From Rhodospirillaceae bacterium (lineage in GTDB: Bacteria > Pseudomonadota > Alphaproteobacteria > Rhodospirillales > Casp-alpha2): DNA of 64,000 nt. Below the pieces are notes generated by a model, which saw nothing but the letters and a program-made list of their open reading frames with translations, had not been told where the DNA came from and ran no database searches. Where the stretch lies: positions 25,037 to 89,036 of the forward strand of contig PALN01000066.1 of assembly GCA_002706405.1 (NCBI GenBank). The letters run 5' to 3'. Position numbers and translations under genes: made by a program. How positions within the stretch are numbered: position 1 is the stretch's first letter; each line of letters starts with the position of its first letter. This document shows positions 25,928 to 35,229 of the stretch, one piece after another.

Positions 25928-27634
25928 TTGCCGCACCCCGCCGCCGTCGCTGACCGGCCAGCAACCCGATACCAACTCAGCCGCCTGATCCCCGACCGCT
26001 GGGGGATCATGACACTCGTCATCGCGCTGTTCGTCGCCACGCCCCTTATCGCCGTGGCGACCATCGCCCTGACCCCGGCGCCGGACATCTGGCGCCACCT
26101 CTACAACACCGTTCTGTTCGGTTATGTCGAGCAGACAGTGACGCTGATCGGCGGGATCGGTCTGGGCACTTTCATCATCGGCACCGGCACGGCCTGGCTG
26201 GTGACCATGTGCCGGTTTCCCGGACGCGGGCTGTTCAACTGGGCATTGGTGCTGCCGCTGGCGGTGCCGACCTATATCCTCGCCTTCGTGTTCACCGACC
26301 AGCTAGAATACGCCGGCGCCGTGCAGGGCACGCTTCGTGAAATCTTCGGCTGGCGCAACCGGCAGGACTATTGGTTCCCGGAAATCCGCTCCATGGGTGG
26401 TGCCGTTACCGTCATGACCCTGGTGCTCTATCCCTATGTCTATCTGCTCGCCCGCGCGGCCTTTCTCGAACAATCCGTCTGCGTGCTCGAAGTCAGCCGC
26501 ACCCTCGGCAAGACGGCTTGGCAGAGCTTCTGGAACATCGCCCTGCCGTTGGCCCGGCCGGCCATCGTCGTGGGTATGACCCTGGCCATGATGGAAGCGC
26601 TCAACGACTTCGGGACCGTGGACTTCTTTGGCGTCAGGACCTTCACGGCGGGGGTCTACGACGTCTGGCTGAACATGGACAGTATCTCAGGCGCCGCGCA
26701 ATTGGCGTCGGTCCTCATGATCTTCGTCATCGTCCTGGTCGTGCTTGAACGGATGGCCCGGCGCGGCCAGCGCTATCACCATACCTCGACCAAGATCCAG
26801 GCCTTGCCCAGCTACCGCCTGCGCGGCATCAAGGCCGCGCTGGCTATCGTTTTCTGCGCCCTGCCGGTGTTGCTCGGCTTCGTTCTGCCGGCCTCCGTCC
26901 TGGTGTCCTACGCCGTGGTGTTCTTCGACGTCACCCTGCAAGCCAACTACTTGACCATTACCCTGAACAGCCTCTCCCTGTCCCTGGGCGCCGCCGTCAT
27001 CGCCGTCGCCATCGGTTTGATTCTCGCCTACGGGCTGCGTATGGGGTCCGGCCCCTTGCCCCGTGCCGCCGTACGTTTCGCGTCCATCGGATATGCCGTG
27101 CCGGGCGCGGTGCTGGCGATCGGCGTGATCGTCCCCATGGCCGGCCTGGATAACGCCATCGATGCCTTCTCGGATCGGGTGTTCGGCGTCTCCACGGGGC
27201 TGCTTTTCAGCGGCACCGTCATCGCCATTCTATACGGCTACCTGGCGCGCTTCCTGGCGCTGTCGTTCGGCACCCTCGAAGCGGGCCTCGGCAAGGTATC
27301 GCGCAACATGGACGGCGCCGCGCGGACGCTGGGCGCCAGTCCGTTCCAGGCCATGTCCCGCGTCCATTTCCCATTGATCCGAACCAGCCTTCTGACCGCC
27401 GGGCTGCTGGTCTTCGTTGACTGCATGAAGGAGCTTCCCATTACCATCATCCTGCGCCCCTTCGGCTACGACACCCTGGCCACATTCGTGTTCCAGTACG
27501 CCTCGGACGAACTGTTTGAAGAATCGGCGCTGGGCGCCCTGACCATCGTCGTCGCCGGCCTGATCCCCGTGGTCATCCTGGCCCTGACGACGTTGCGCAC
27601 GCGGCCCGGCCATGCCAGCGGAGGCCGCGCGTGA
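25928..27634 (+). CDS. fbpB: Ferric iron ABC transporter permease (fused two-domain)
   Basis: About 568 residues from a TTG at 25928 that has GGGAG ten bases upstream. The open frame begins at a GTG at 25895, just after the terminator and without a ribosome site. Twelve or so membrane helices form two homologous halves, each with an ABC permease EAA-type loop: ARTLGASPFQAMSRVHFPLI in the second half and SRTLGKTAWQSFWNIALPLA in the first. This is the usual layout for FbpB-type permeases. Its end overlaps the ATPase start by GTGA. Confidence 0.92.
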   Translation: MPHPAAVADRPATRYQLSRLIPDRWGIMTLVIALFVATPLIAVATIALTPAPDIWRHLYNTVLFGYVEQTVTLIGGIGLGTFIIGTGTAWLVTMCRFPGRGLFNWALVLPLAVPTYILAFVFTDQLEYAGAVQGTLREIFGWRNRQDYWFPEIRSMGGAVTVMTLVLYPYVYLLARAAFLEQSVCVLEVSRTLGKTAWQSFWNIALPLARPAIVVGMTLAMMEALNDFGTVDFFGVRTFTAGVYDVWLNMDSISGAAQLASVLMIFVIVLVVLERMARRGQRYHHTSTKIQALPSYRLRGIKAALAIVFCALPVLLGFVLPASVLVSYAVVFFDVTLQANYLTITLNSLSLSLGAAVIAVAIGLILAYGLRMGSGPLPRAAVRFASIGYAVPGAVLAIGVIVPMAGLDNAIDAFSDRVFGVSTGLLFSGTVIAILYGYLARFLALSFGTLEAGLGKVSRNMDGAARTLGASPFQAMSRVHFPLIRTSLLTAGLLVFVDCMKELPITIILRPFGYDTLATFVFQYASDELFEESALGALTIVVAGLIPVVILALTTLRTRPGHASGGRA

Positions 27635-28731
27635 GCCCCACCACCACACCACCCGCGGCGGCCGCCTCCAAGGCCGATGGCCTGCATATGCTGAACGTGT
27701 CGCATGCGTTCGGCGACGATACCGTGGTCTCGGGCGTGTCCGTCTTCGTGGAGCCGGGCGAACTGGTCTGCCTGCTGGGTCCGTCGGGCTGCGGCAAAAC
27801 GACCCTGCTGCGCCTTGCGGCAGGGCTCGAAGACCTTCAGGTCGGGCGCATCACCATTGGCGAGGATACGGTCGCCGACGGTCAGGGCGGCAAGCAGATG
27901 CCGCCGGAAAAGCGGAACGTCGGCCTGATGTTTCAGGACTTCGCCCTGTTTCCCCATCTGACCGTGTACGAAAACATCGTGTTCGGCCTGTCGGAAAAGG
28001 ATAAGGCGCGCCGGGCTTGGGCGCGCGAAACCCTTTCGACCATGGGCCTCGGCGGTTACGCCGACGCCTTTCCCCATACCCTGTCCGGCGGTCAGCAGCA
28101 GCGCGTCGCCCTGCTCCGCGCCCTGGCTCCGGCCCCCCGGGTTCTGCTGCTGGATGAGCCTTTTTCCGGCCTGGACGTGAACCGCCGGGCGCAAATCCGC
28201 CAGGACACCTTCCAGATCCTGTCGCGCTCCGGTATCGCCACCCTGATGGTCACCCACGACCCGGAAGAGGCCATGTTCATGGCCGACCGCATCCTGGTCA
28301 TGCAGAACGGCCGCATCATCCAGTCCGGCACGCCGGTGGATATCTATTTCCGCCCGCAGTCGGCTTTCGTCGCCGAGTTGTTCGGTCCCGTCAACCGCCT
28401 CGACTGTCGGGTGGAAAACGGCGCGCTGGACTCCGCCCTGGGGCGGTTTCCCGCGAACGACCTTGCGGAAGGCACCGAAGCCCAGGTGCTGATCCGCCCG
28501 GAAGCCCTCAGCCTGTCTCAATCGACGACGGAGGGCGACATTCTGCTGACGGTTCTAACGGCACGCTCGCTCGGCCGGTCCACGCATCTGACCTTGGGGC
28601 TGAAGGACGACGGCGCGGGGCCCCTTTTCAACGCCCGGATGCCCGGCGTGTTCCTGCCCGAAATCGGGTCCCAGGTCAGCGCCCGCGTGGCACCGGAAAG
28701 TGTTCTGATCTTTCCGAAATCCGACGCCTGA
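27631..28731 (+). CDS. fbpC: Ferric iron ABC transporter ATP-binding protein
   Basis: 366 residues from a GTG that overlaps the permease stop. Walker A (GPSGCGKTT, about 50-58), the Q-loop, the ABC signature (LSGGQQQRVALLRAL), Walker B (VLLLDEPFSGLD) and the H-loop (MVTHDPEEA) are all intact. A C-terminal TOBE-like region (about 255-360) follows. It powers uptake through the fused permease. Confidence 0.93.
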   Translation: MSPTTTPPAAAASKADGLHMLNVSHAFGDDTVVSGVSVFVEPGELVCLLGPSGCGKTTLLRLAAGLEDLQVGRITIGEDTVADGQGGKQMPPEKRNVGLMFQDFALFPHLTVYENIVFGLSEKDKARRAWARETLSTMGLGGYADAFPHTLSGGQQQRVALLRALAPAPRVLLLDEPFSGLDVNRRAQIRQDTFQILSRSGIATLMVTHDPEEAMFMADRILVMQNGRIIQSGTPVDIYFRPQSAFVAELFGPVNRLDCRVENGALDSALGRFPANDLAEGTEAQVLIRPEALSLSQSTTEGDILLTVLTARSLGRSTHLTLGLKDDGAGPLFNARMPGVFLPEIGSQVSARVAPESVLIFPKSDA

Positions 28732-28860
28732 CCGCCCCCCGCAGCTGCTGCAACCAGACTGCCGGTCAACCGGTCAGGGCGGCAATAATTTCCCTCCACA
28801 CGGCCGACGCCTAGCCATAAGGCAGTATTTACCCATGCAGGACAATTAAATACTGTTGTT

Positions 28861-28873
28861 TTTCAATAAATTA
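28861..28873. promoter_or_regulatory. IHF-type site upstream of flgE
   Basis: TTTCAATAAATTA matches the IHF consensus WATCAANNNNTTR with one mismatch and ends 16 bases before the -24 GG. It lies within TTGTTTTTCAAT (28856-28867), which is repeated exactly upstream of flgI at nearly the same distance from the promoter. Confidence 0.6.
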
Positions 28874-28887
28874 GACACTCCGCCTCT

Positions 28888-28903
28888 TGGCACTGACCTT
28901 GCA
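28888..28903 (+). promoter_or_regulatory. Sigma-54 promoter of flgE
   Basis: TGGCACTGACCTTGCA is a full consensus match, with GG at 28889-28890 and GC at 28901-28902. Transcription should begin near 28913-28915. This rules out the upstream ATG at 28911 as the hook-protein start. Confidence 0.93.
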
Positions 28904-28958
28904 ATAATTAATGCAGGAAAAAACCAGAGAGGGTTCCTGGACGCAGGGACATCGGCAC

Positions 28959-30608
28959 ATGGGTTTGAGCGTTTTTCAGCAGGCGACCTTGGCGATGATG
29001 GGCCAGTCCCATAAGCTGAGCACCATTTCGCAGAACATCGTGAACGTGAATACCGACGGCTATAAGCGCACGGACACGGAATTCCAAACGCTGATGAACA
29101 AAGGTTTCACGTCGGTCGGTGCGAGCACGGCGGAAGGGGCCTCCGGAACGTATCATTCGGACCTCGGCGGTGTTCAGCCCATTGACCTGCAGCGGATCGC
29201 AAACCAAGGCCAAGTGCGCACCACCGATCGCAACCTGGACGTGGCGATCATCGGCGATGGCTTTTTCATGGTGTCGCCCGATATCAACGTAAACGGGAAC
29301 ATCCAATACACGCGGCGTGGCGCCTTCGACATCAACGTCACCGACCTGACGGATAGCGTGACGCTTTCGGACGGAACAGCGGCGACCGTCAATCAGGGCT
29401 ACCTTGCGGACCAGTTCGGCAACTTCCTTCTGGGCTATTCCGTCAATCCGGATGGCACCTTTTCCCTGGGCACGCCCTCACCCATGCGCGTCGACCAGTT
29501 CGCTTTTGAAGATACCGGCGAACTGACGACGACTTCGTCCGTTGACGTCAACCTGCCCGCCGACGATGACGCGGGCACGGTCCAAAGCGGCAGTATCGAG
29601 GTCGTGGATTCAAGTTTCAGCGCGCAGAGCATTCGTGTCGATTTCACCAAGGTCTTCGGGCAGCCAAACCAGTGGGACTTCCGTCTGATCGGCGACAACA
29701 TCGCCAGTGTGACCGCATCACCCGGTAACACCTTTGCACCGGTCACCACCCGAACTTATGACCCGCTCAATCCCACGGCACCGATTGACGCGATCAGATT
29801 TGCGACGGTCACGGGCAACGGTGGTGTGATTACCGCATTCTCAGACCTCAACCCAGGCGGCGGCAGCCCGCAACTCGGCACGCAACTTGCCGGAACGTTC
29901 GCCGGATTGAAGCCGGGCGACACGATTACCATCGCTGACGGCGGTGCCAACGACGGCACCTACACCATCGCCAGCATCTCCGAAAACCAGGCGGAAATCA
30001 CCCTTGATGCGGCGACACCGCTGGCATCGAGCTATGTCACTGGCGATGCGATCACCTTCTCGTCGACCGCCTCGATTCCCCAGCGCCTGGAATTCGGCAA
30101 CGACGGGTCCCTGGCATCGAGTTCCGAATATACGTTCGATGTCACGTTCGATAACGGCGAAACGGCGAACTTCACGTTTGATGCCAGCACCTTCACCCAA
30201 TTTTCCGGCGATTTCTCCCTCGCCAACTACGAACACAATGGCGCCGAAGCCGCCGCTCTCTCCAATCTCAGTTTTGGGGCCGGCGGCGAGATTTATGGCG
30301 AGTTCACGGACAACACGCGCCGGGCTCTCTACAAGGTGCCGCTGGCGATCTTCCCCAACCCGGACGGTTTGGCGATTTCCACCGGCCAAAACTTCCAGGA
30401 AACGGAAGCCTCCGGCGAGCCGACTCAGGTTTTCGCTGACGAGTCCGGCTTCGCGACCATTCTTGGCAACGCGCTGGAAGGTTCCAACGTCGATCTTGGC
30501 GCGGAGATGAGCCGCCTGATCGCCGCCCAGGCCGCCTATAACGTCGCCGCGACCAGCTTCAAAACCGCCGATGAAATGCTCCAGGAGGCGGGCAACCTCA
30601 AACGCTGA
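28959..30608 (+). CDS. flgE: Flagellar hook protein FlgE
   Basis: 549 residues from the ATG at 28959. A frame open from 28911 is excluded because that ATG lies at or before the predicted sigma-54 start point. The N-terminus (MGLSVFQQATLAMMG, then HKLSTISQNIVNVNTDGYKR) and the C-terminus (QAAYNVAATSFKTADEMLQE) are typical hook ends. The variable middle (about residues 315-350) carries one copy of a beta repeat, GDTITIADGGANDGTYTIAS, also seen five times in FlgL. A terminator-like hairpin follows. Confidence 0.95.
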   Translation: MGLSVFQQATLAMMGQSHKLSTISQNIVNVNTDGYKRTDTEFQTLMNKGFTSVGASTAEGASGTYHSDLGGVQPIDLQRIANQGQVRTTDRNLDVAIIGDGFFMVSPDINVNGNIQYTRRGAFDINVTDLTDSVTLSDGTAATVNQGYLADQFGNFLLGYSVNPDGTFSLGTPSPMRVDQFAFEDTGELTTTSSVDVNLPADDDAGTVQSGSIEVVDSSFSAQSIRVDFTKVFGQPNQWDFRLIGDNIASVTASPGNTFAPVTTRTYDPLNPTAPIDAIRFATVTGNGGVITAFSDLNPGGGSPQLGTQLAGTFAGLKPGDTITIADGGANDGTYTIASISENQAEITLDAATPLASSYVTGDAITFSSTASIPQRLEFGNDGSLASSSEYTFDVTFDNGETANFTFDASTFTQFSGDFSLANYEHNGAEAAALSNLSFGAGGEIYGEFTDNTRRALYKVPLAIFPNPDGLAISTGQNFQETEASGEPTQVFADESGFATILGNALEGSNVDLGAEMSRLIAAQAAYNVAATSFKTADEMLQEAGNLKR

Positions 30609-30652
30609 TGAGGCACCCAGGCCGGTCGTTTCCGGCCATGAGGAAATATGTC

Positions 30653-30676
30653 AGGGCGGCCTTCGGGCCGCCCTTT
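30653..30676 (+). terminator. Terminator-like hairpin after flgE
   Basis: The 8-base stem GGGCGGCC / GGCCGCCC (30654-30661 with 30666-30673) closes on a TTCG tetraloop and is followed by only three T. It ends the hook gene ahead of the flgI promoter. Confidence 0.7.
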
Positions 30677-30772
30677 CCGCTTTCCGGGGCCCGGCAATTG
30701 TTGCCCATGACGGGGCTTGTCTTGCCGGGGAAACGCCAAAAAGGCGATGCGGAATCTATAATTATTATTGTT

Positions 30773-30785
30773 TTTCAATGCATTA
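30773..30785. promoter_or_regulatory. IHF-type site upstream of flgI
   Basis: TTTCAATGCATTA matches WATCAANNNNTTR with one mismatch and ends 16 bases before the -24 GG at 30802. The wider TTGTTTTTCAAT (30768-30779) is identical to that before flgE. Confidence 0.6.
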
Positions 30786-30800
30786 CCTAACGGCCGTGGA

Positions 30801-30816
30801 TGGCATGCTTTTCGCT
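30801..30816 (+). promoter_or_regulatory. Sigma-54 promoter of the flgI operon
   Basis: TGGCATGCTTTTCGCT has GG at 30802-30803 and GC at 30814-30815 with the required 10-base spacing. It predicts a start near 30826, about 54 bases before the flgI ATG. Confidence 0.8.
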
Positions 30817-30879
30817 TAATAACGAGTGGCAACAACCATGGCCCGCAAAGGGCAAGCATCAGTCGATTGAGACAATGAA

Positions 30880-32061
30880 ATGATGACGAGAACGGGAAAA
30901 ATGAACAGCGACAAGACTTCGGGCCGCAGCCGTCTTGCCCTGACGCTGCGTCTGGCCGCCGCCGCCACGGCGCTTTTCGTGGCCTTGAGCTTCGGCCTGC
31001 CCAGCAGCGCCGGCGCCGCGTCGCGCATCAAGGACATCGTGGACTTCGAAGGCATTCGTGAGAACCAGCTGGTCGGCTACGGCTTGGTCGTCGGCCTCGA
31101 TAAAACGGGCGACAAGCTCCTAAACAACCATTTCACTATGGAAAGTCTTCGGTCCATGCTCAACCGTCTGGGCGTGCAGACCAACGATGCCATCCTTAAG
31201 TCCACAAATGTCGCCGCCGTCATGGTGACCGCCAACATGCCCGCGTTCGCCCGCCAGGGTTCGCGCATCGACGTGACGGTGAGCTCCCTCGGTGATGCCA
31301 AAAACCTGTTGGGTGGCACGCTTCTGGTCACGCCGATGCTCGGCGCCGACGGCGAAGTCTACGCCGTGGCCCAGGGGCAGCTTGCAGTCGGCGGCTTCAC
31401 CGCCCAGGGCAACGCGGAAACCGTGACCAAGGGGGTTCCGACCTCGGGCCGTATCGCCAACGGCGCCATCGTGGAACGCGAAGTCGCGTTCGAGATCGGC
31501 GACATGGACGTGGTCAAGCTGAGCCTCAAGAACCCGGATTTCACCACCGCGCGGCGCATCTCTCAGGCCGTCAACGCCTTCCTGGGCACCACCGCGGCCC
31601 GTCCGTCCGATCCCAAGACCGTGCAGCTGCACGTTCCCGATAATTACCGCAACAACGTGGTCAACCTTTTGACCGACGTCGAACAGCTGCGCGTCGAACC
31701 GGACCAGATGGCCCGTGTGCTGATCGACGAACAGTCGGGCACCATCGTGATGGGTGAGAACGTGCGCATCTCCACCGTCGCCATCGCCCAGGGCAGCCTG
31801 ACCATCCGCATCACGGAAACCCCGCAGGTGTCCCAGCCCGGTCCGTTCGCCGAGGTCGGCACGACGACCACCGTCGATCGCACGGACGTGCAGATCGACG
31901 AAGGCCAGGACAAGCGCCTGACCGTGTTTAACGAAGGCGTGACCTTGCAGGACCTGGTCAACGGCCTGAACGCCTTGGGCATCGGACCGCGCGACCTGAT
32001 CACGATCCTTCAGGCCATCAAGGCCGCCGGCGCCCTCCAGGCTGAAATTCAGGTGATGTGA
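30880..32061 (+). CDS. flgI: Flagellar P-ring protein FlgI
   Basis: 393 residues. A signal peptide ends near SSAGAAS (about residue 47). The mature start (RIKDIVDFEGIRENQLVGYG) and the core (VVGLDKTGDKL, then LLGGTLLVTPMLGADGEVYA) are diagnostic. The C-terminus (VNGLNALGIGPRDLITILQA) is intact. An ATG at 30901 with a GGGAAAA site is an alternative start and keeps the signal peptide. It polymerises in the periplasm with FlgA help. The next gene starts within its stop codon. Confidence 0.96.
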   Translation: MMTRTGKMNSDKTSGRSRLALTLRLAAAATALFVALSFGLPSSAGAASRIKDIVDFEGIRENQLVGYGLVVGLDKTGDKLLNNHFTMESLRSMLNRLGVQTNDAILKSTNVAAVMVTANMPAFARQGSRIDVTVSSLGDAKNLLGGTLLVTPMLGADGEVYAVAQGQLAVGGFTAQGNAETVTKGVPTSGRIANGAIVEREVAFEIGDMDVVKLSLKNPDFTTARRISQAVNAFLGTTAARPSDPKTVQLHVPDNYRNNVVNLLTDVEQLRVEPDQMARVLIDEQSGTIVMGENVRISTVAIAQGSLTIRITETPQVSQPGPFAEVGTTTTVDRTDVQIDEGQDKRLTVFNEGVTLQDLVNGLNALGIGPRDLITILQAIKAAGALQAEIQVM

Positions 32062-32390
32062 TGAGCAGCCCCATCGATACCACGCTCGTCGGCCTGCAGA
32101 CAGCTCCCACCGCCAAGGTCAGCGCCCTGGCCGGCAAGGCGCATGGCGCCATGTCCATGCAGCGCATGCGCGCCGTCGCCGAAGATTTCGAGTCCGTGTT
32201 CATTTCCGAAATGATCCGCCCGATGTTCGAAAACATCGAAGCCGAAAAGCCCTTTGGCGGCGGCCCCGCCGAAGACATCTGGCGCAACTTGCAAATCGAC
32301 GAATACGGCAAGGCCATTTCCAAGGCCGGCGGCGTCGGCATCGCCGATACCGTTCTCGACCAGCTTATCCGCATGCAGGAGGCGCGCTAA
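32061..32390 (+). CDS. flgJ: Rod-binding protein, FlgJ N-terminal type
   Basis: 109 residues from the ATG that overlaps the flgI stop as TGATG. It contains the rod-binding domain of FlgJ (RMRAVAEDFESVFISEMIRP, then NLQIDEYGKAISKAGGVGIA). It lacks the muramidase domain found in enterobacterial FlgJ, which is normal in alphaproteobacteria. It likely acts as a rod cap or scaffold. The wall-cutting enzyme must be supplied by another gene. Confidence 0.88.
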   Translation: MSSPIDTTLVGLQTAPTAKVSALAGKAHGAMSMQRMRAVAEDFESVFISEMIRPMFENIEAEKPFGGGPAEDIWRNLQIDEYGKAISKAGGVGIADTVLDQLIRMQEAR

Positions 32391-32418
32391 GGCGCGCCCG
32401 ACAGGAGGACACAATCTG

Positions 32419-32862
32419 ATGGAACCGATGGAACGCCTTGAAAAGATGGTCGAACTGACCGACCAACTGAGCGACTTGATCGAAGCCGAGAACTTGGCGC
32501 TCGAAGAACGCCGGTTCCTCGATGTCGAGGCCACGCTGGAGGACAAGGCGACACTCGCACGCCTTTACGAAAACAGCATGAAAGACCTCGATGAAGCCAA
32601 CCTGGACTGGAAGGCGATCGAACCGGACCTGCACGAGAAGCTGACGACGGCGGGCACCCGCCTGGCCAATGCGGTCGGCGAGAACACCATGCGCCTTGAG
32701 GTTGGCATGACCGCCAACAAGCAGGTGATCGATCTGTTCGCCGAGGCCGTGCAAAAGGCCGTTCCTCATTCCGGCACCTATTCGAAAAACGGCCGTACCG
32801 GCAAGGAAGGCACCCGCGCGGCTGCCAATTCCGTCGCCGTAACTCTTGACCAGAACCTTTAA
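32419..32862 (+). CDS. flgN: FlgN-like export chaperone
   Basis: 147 residues from the ATG at 32419, with a strong AGGAGGA ribosome site about 10 bases upstream. A longer frame from 32254 is a reading of flgJ in another phase. The protein is wholly helical and acidic (LEKMVELTDQLSDLIEAENL, LEEANLDW-like repeats), as in FlgN chaperones for FlgK and FlgL. It lies directly before flgK and flgL, which supports the call. Sequence similarity to the enterobacterial family is weak. Confidence 0.75.
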   Translation: MEPMERLEKMVELTDQLSDLIEAENLALEERRFLDVEATLEDKATLARLYENSMKDLDEANLDWKAIEPDLHEKLTTAGTRLANAVGENTMRLEVGMTANKQVIDLFAEAVQKAVPHSGTYSKNGRTGKEGTRAAANSVAVTLDQNL

Positions 32863-32899
32863 ACCGCCTTTCGACCGACCACACGGGAACTGAACGACC

Positions 32900-35218
32900 A
32901 TGGGCGACATCACACAAGCACTGAGATCGGCACAAAGCGGCCTGCTGGCAAACCAGACGGCGCTCAACATCGTTTCCCAGAACGTCGCCAACGTGAATAC
33001 GGTTGGGTATTCGCGAAAGATCATTCAACAGCAGTCCGTGGTCCTGGCCGGCCAAGGTGCGGGGGTGTCGATCGCCGACTTCACCCGCGTCGTCGACGAG
33101 GGCCTGCTCAAGTCGATCCGCCAGGAGCTGGGCGAATTGAATAACGTGACGGTCCAGGAAGGCTACTACCAGCGCCTACAGGAAACCTTCGGCGCGCCGG
33201 GGGACAACACGTCCATCGCCCATATCCTTCAAGAATTCAAAGAGGCGGCGGAACTTCTTGCCGTATCGCCGGACCGCGTCCTTGAGCAGAGCGAAGTTGT
33301 CCGCCAGGCCCAGGCAGCGGTCGAAAAGTTCGCCAGCATGAGCCGCACGATCCAGGATTTACGCCTGCAAGCCGATCAGCAGATTGCGACCGTCGTTACG
33401 GAAATAAATCAGCTGACAGCCGACATCGACCAGCTGAATGACGACATCATCCGTTTCGGTTCGACCGGCAATGACACCACGGACCTTGAAGATCAGCGCG
33501 ACAACAAGATCGACCGCCTTTCCGAACTGGTCGATATTCGCTTCTTCTCCCGCAATGACGGCGACGTGGTGGTGTTCACATCCTCGGGCCTGACCCTGGT
33601 CGATACCATTCCGCCGACGATCACCCATGAACCCGCAGCCGCCATGAGCTCAACCTCGACGGTTGCCAGCGGCCAGATCGACGGCATCTATGTCGGCGAA
33701 CGCCTCGCCATCAACGATCTGACGACCCAGGCCCGCGGCGGCCAATTGGCCGGCCTGCTGGATATGCGCGATGATGTTCTGCCGAACTTGCAGGCGCAGC
33801 TGGACGAGCTGGCGGCTCAGCTGCGCGACCAGATCAACCTGGTCCATAACCGCGGCACGCCGTATCCCGGTCATCAGGAATTGACCGGCCAACGCATCTT
33901 CACCCTGCCCCAGGAACAGACGATCGCGCTCAGCGGAACGGACGACGTCGCCATTGTGATGATGGACGCCGATGGCGCCCAGACGATTTCCATCCGTCTG
34001 TCGGAAATCCTGAGCGGTACGGGCAACGGCCAAACTTTCGGTGACGGCACCGACGACAGCGGCGGTATCACCATCACGGAACTGGCGGCGCGGCTCGAAG
34101 ACTTTTTCCAGCTCAACGGCGCGCCCTCGGCATCCGTGACGCTGAATGATCAGAGCCAGCTGTCGATCAACCTGAACAACACATCGCTTGGCTTCGGTCT
34201 CCGTGATGAAACCGCGTCGGCGGACGGCAGCGATTTCGAAGACGCGTCGATCCAGTTTGACAAAGACGGTGACGGAACCGTCGATGAAACCGTTTCCGGG
34301 TTCTCGAATTTCTTTGGTCTCAACAACCTGTTCGTCGATGGTTTGGCGGAAAACATCTATGATTCAAATGTGCTCAGCTCCAGTTTCGTGAGCACCTCCG
34401 CGGTCCTCAGCTTCCGCGACGCCAACACGCCGGATACGGGATCGGGTGCCGAATACCTGGGTCAGATCGTGGTCCCGGCGGGGGCGACGCTGCAGCAGAT
34501 CGCCGATCTGATCAACAACGGTGGCACGGACAACACTGGGATGTTCTATCCTGTCGGCGCCCCCGTCGCCGGCACCAGCTTTCCCGCGGTGGAAAATATC
34601 ACCGCCTCGGTCGTGCCGGATGGCTCGGGATTCCGTTTGCGCCTCGCCCACGACGACGGCAAATCCTTCACCGTTACCCATTCCGAATCACCCGGAGCCG
34701 CCCCGGCGACCGCCGGTACGACGCTGCTCAGCGAATTGGGCATGAAGGAAGCCGATGTCCGGACGTCGTCGGCGATTTCCATCCGAGAAGACATCATTTC
34801 CGCCCCTAGCCTCGTTTCGTCCGGACGTCTGGAATTCGACTCCACGAAGGGCCAGGCCGGTGAATACCTGACGTCGCCCGGCAGTAACGGTGTTGCCGAA
34901 GAACTGGCCGCAATGCTGTCCAACTCCAACTCATTCTCGGTCTCCGGCGGCCTGCCGTCGTTGAACGTCAGCTTCTCCGAATATGCATCCTCGATCATTT
35001 CGCGTAATTCCTCGCTCGCGGATACCAACGACCGGCAGATCGACAGCCAACGCGCCTTGACCGAAAGTCTGCAGTTCAAATCCGACAGCATTCGTGGCGT
35101 CAATCTGGACGAAGAATTGGCCGATCTGATCGTATTCGAACAGGCATTTTCAGCTGCCGCGCGCGTGATTTCCGTTATTCAGGAAATGATCGACCGCCTT
35201 GAACAGGCTGTGTCCTAA
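32900..35218 (+). CDS. flgK: Hook-filament junction protein FlgK
   Basis: 772 residues. The N-terminus (LRSAQSGLLANQTALNIVSQ, NVANVNTVGYSRK) and the C-terminus (DLIVFEQAFSAAARVISVIQ, EMIDRLEQAV) are typical of FlgK. The D0/D1 helices run to about residue 240. The middle region is larger than in enterobacterial FlgK (about 550 residues) and beta-rich, probably surface-exposed. It is exported after the switch and sits between hook and FlgL. Confidence 0.94.
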   Translation: MGDITQALRSAQSGLLANQTALNIVSQNVANVNTVGYSRKIIQQQSVVLAGQGAGVSIADFTRVVDEGLLKSIRQELGELNNVTVQEGYYQRLQETFGAPGDNTSIAHILQEFKEAAELLAVSPDRVLEQSEVVRQAQAAVEKFASMSRTIQDLRLQADQQIATVVTEINQLTADIDQLNDDIIRFGSTGNDTTDLEDQRDNKIDRLSELVDIRFFSRNDGDVVVFTSSGLTLVDTIPPTITHEPAAAMSSTSTVASGQIDGIYVGERLAINDLTTQARGGQLAGLLDMRDDVLPNLQAQLDELAAQLRDQINLVHNRGTPYPGHQELTGQRIFTLPQEQTIALSGTDDVAIVMMDADGAQTISIRLSEILSGTGNGQTFGDGTDDSGGITITELAARLEDFFQLNGAPSASVTLNDQSQLSINLNNTSLGFGLRDETASADGSDFEDASIQFDKDGDGTVDETVSGFSNFFGLNNLFVDGLAENIYDSNVLSSSFVSTSAVLSFRDANTPDTGSGAEYLGQIVVPAGATLQQIADLINNGGTDNTGMFYPVGAPVAGTSFPAVENITASVVPDGSGFRLRLAHDDGKSFTVTHSESPGAAPATAGTTLLSELGMKEADVRTSSAISIREDIISAPSLVSSGRLEFDSTKGQAGEYLTSPGSNGVAEELAAMLSNSNSFSVSGGLPSLNVSFSEYASSIISRNSSLADTNDRQIDSQRALTESLQFKSDSIRGVNLDEELADLIVFEQAFSAAARVISVIQEMIDRLEQAVS

Positions 35219-35229
35219 AGGGGTAGACG

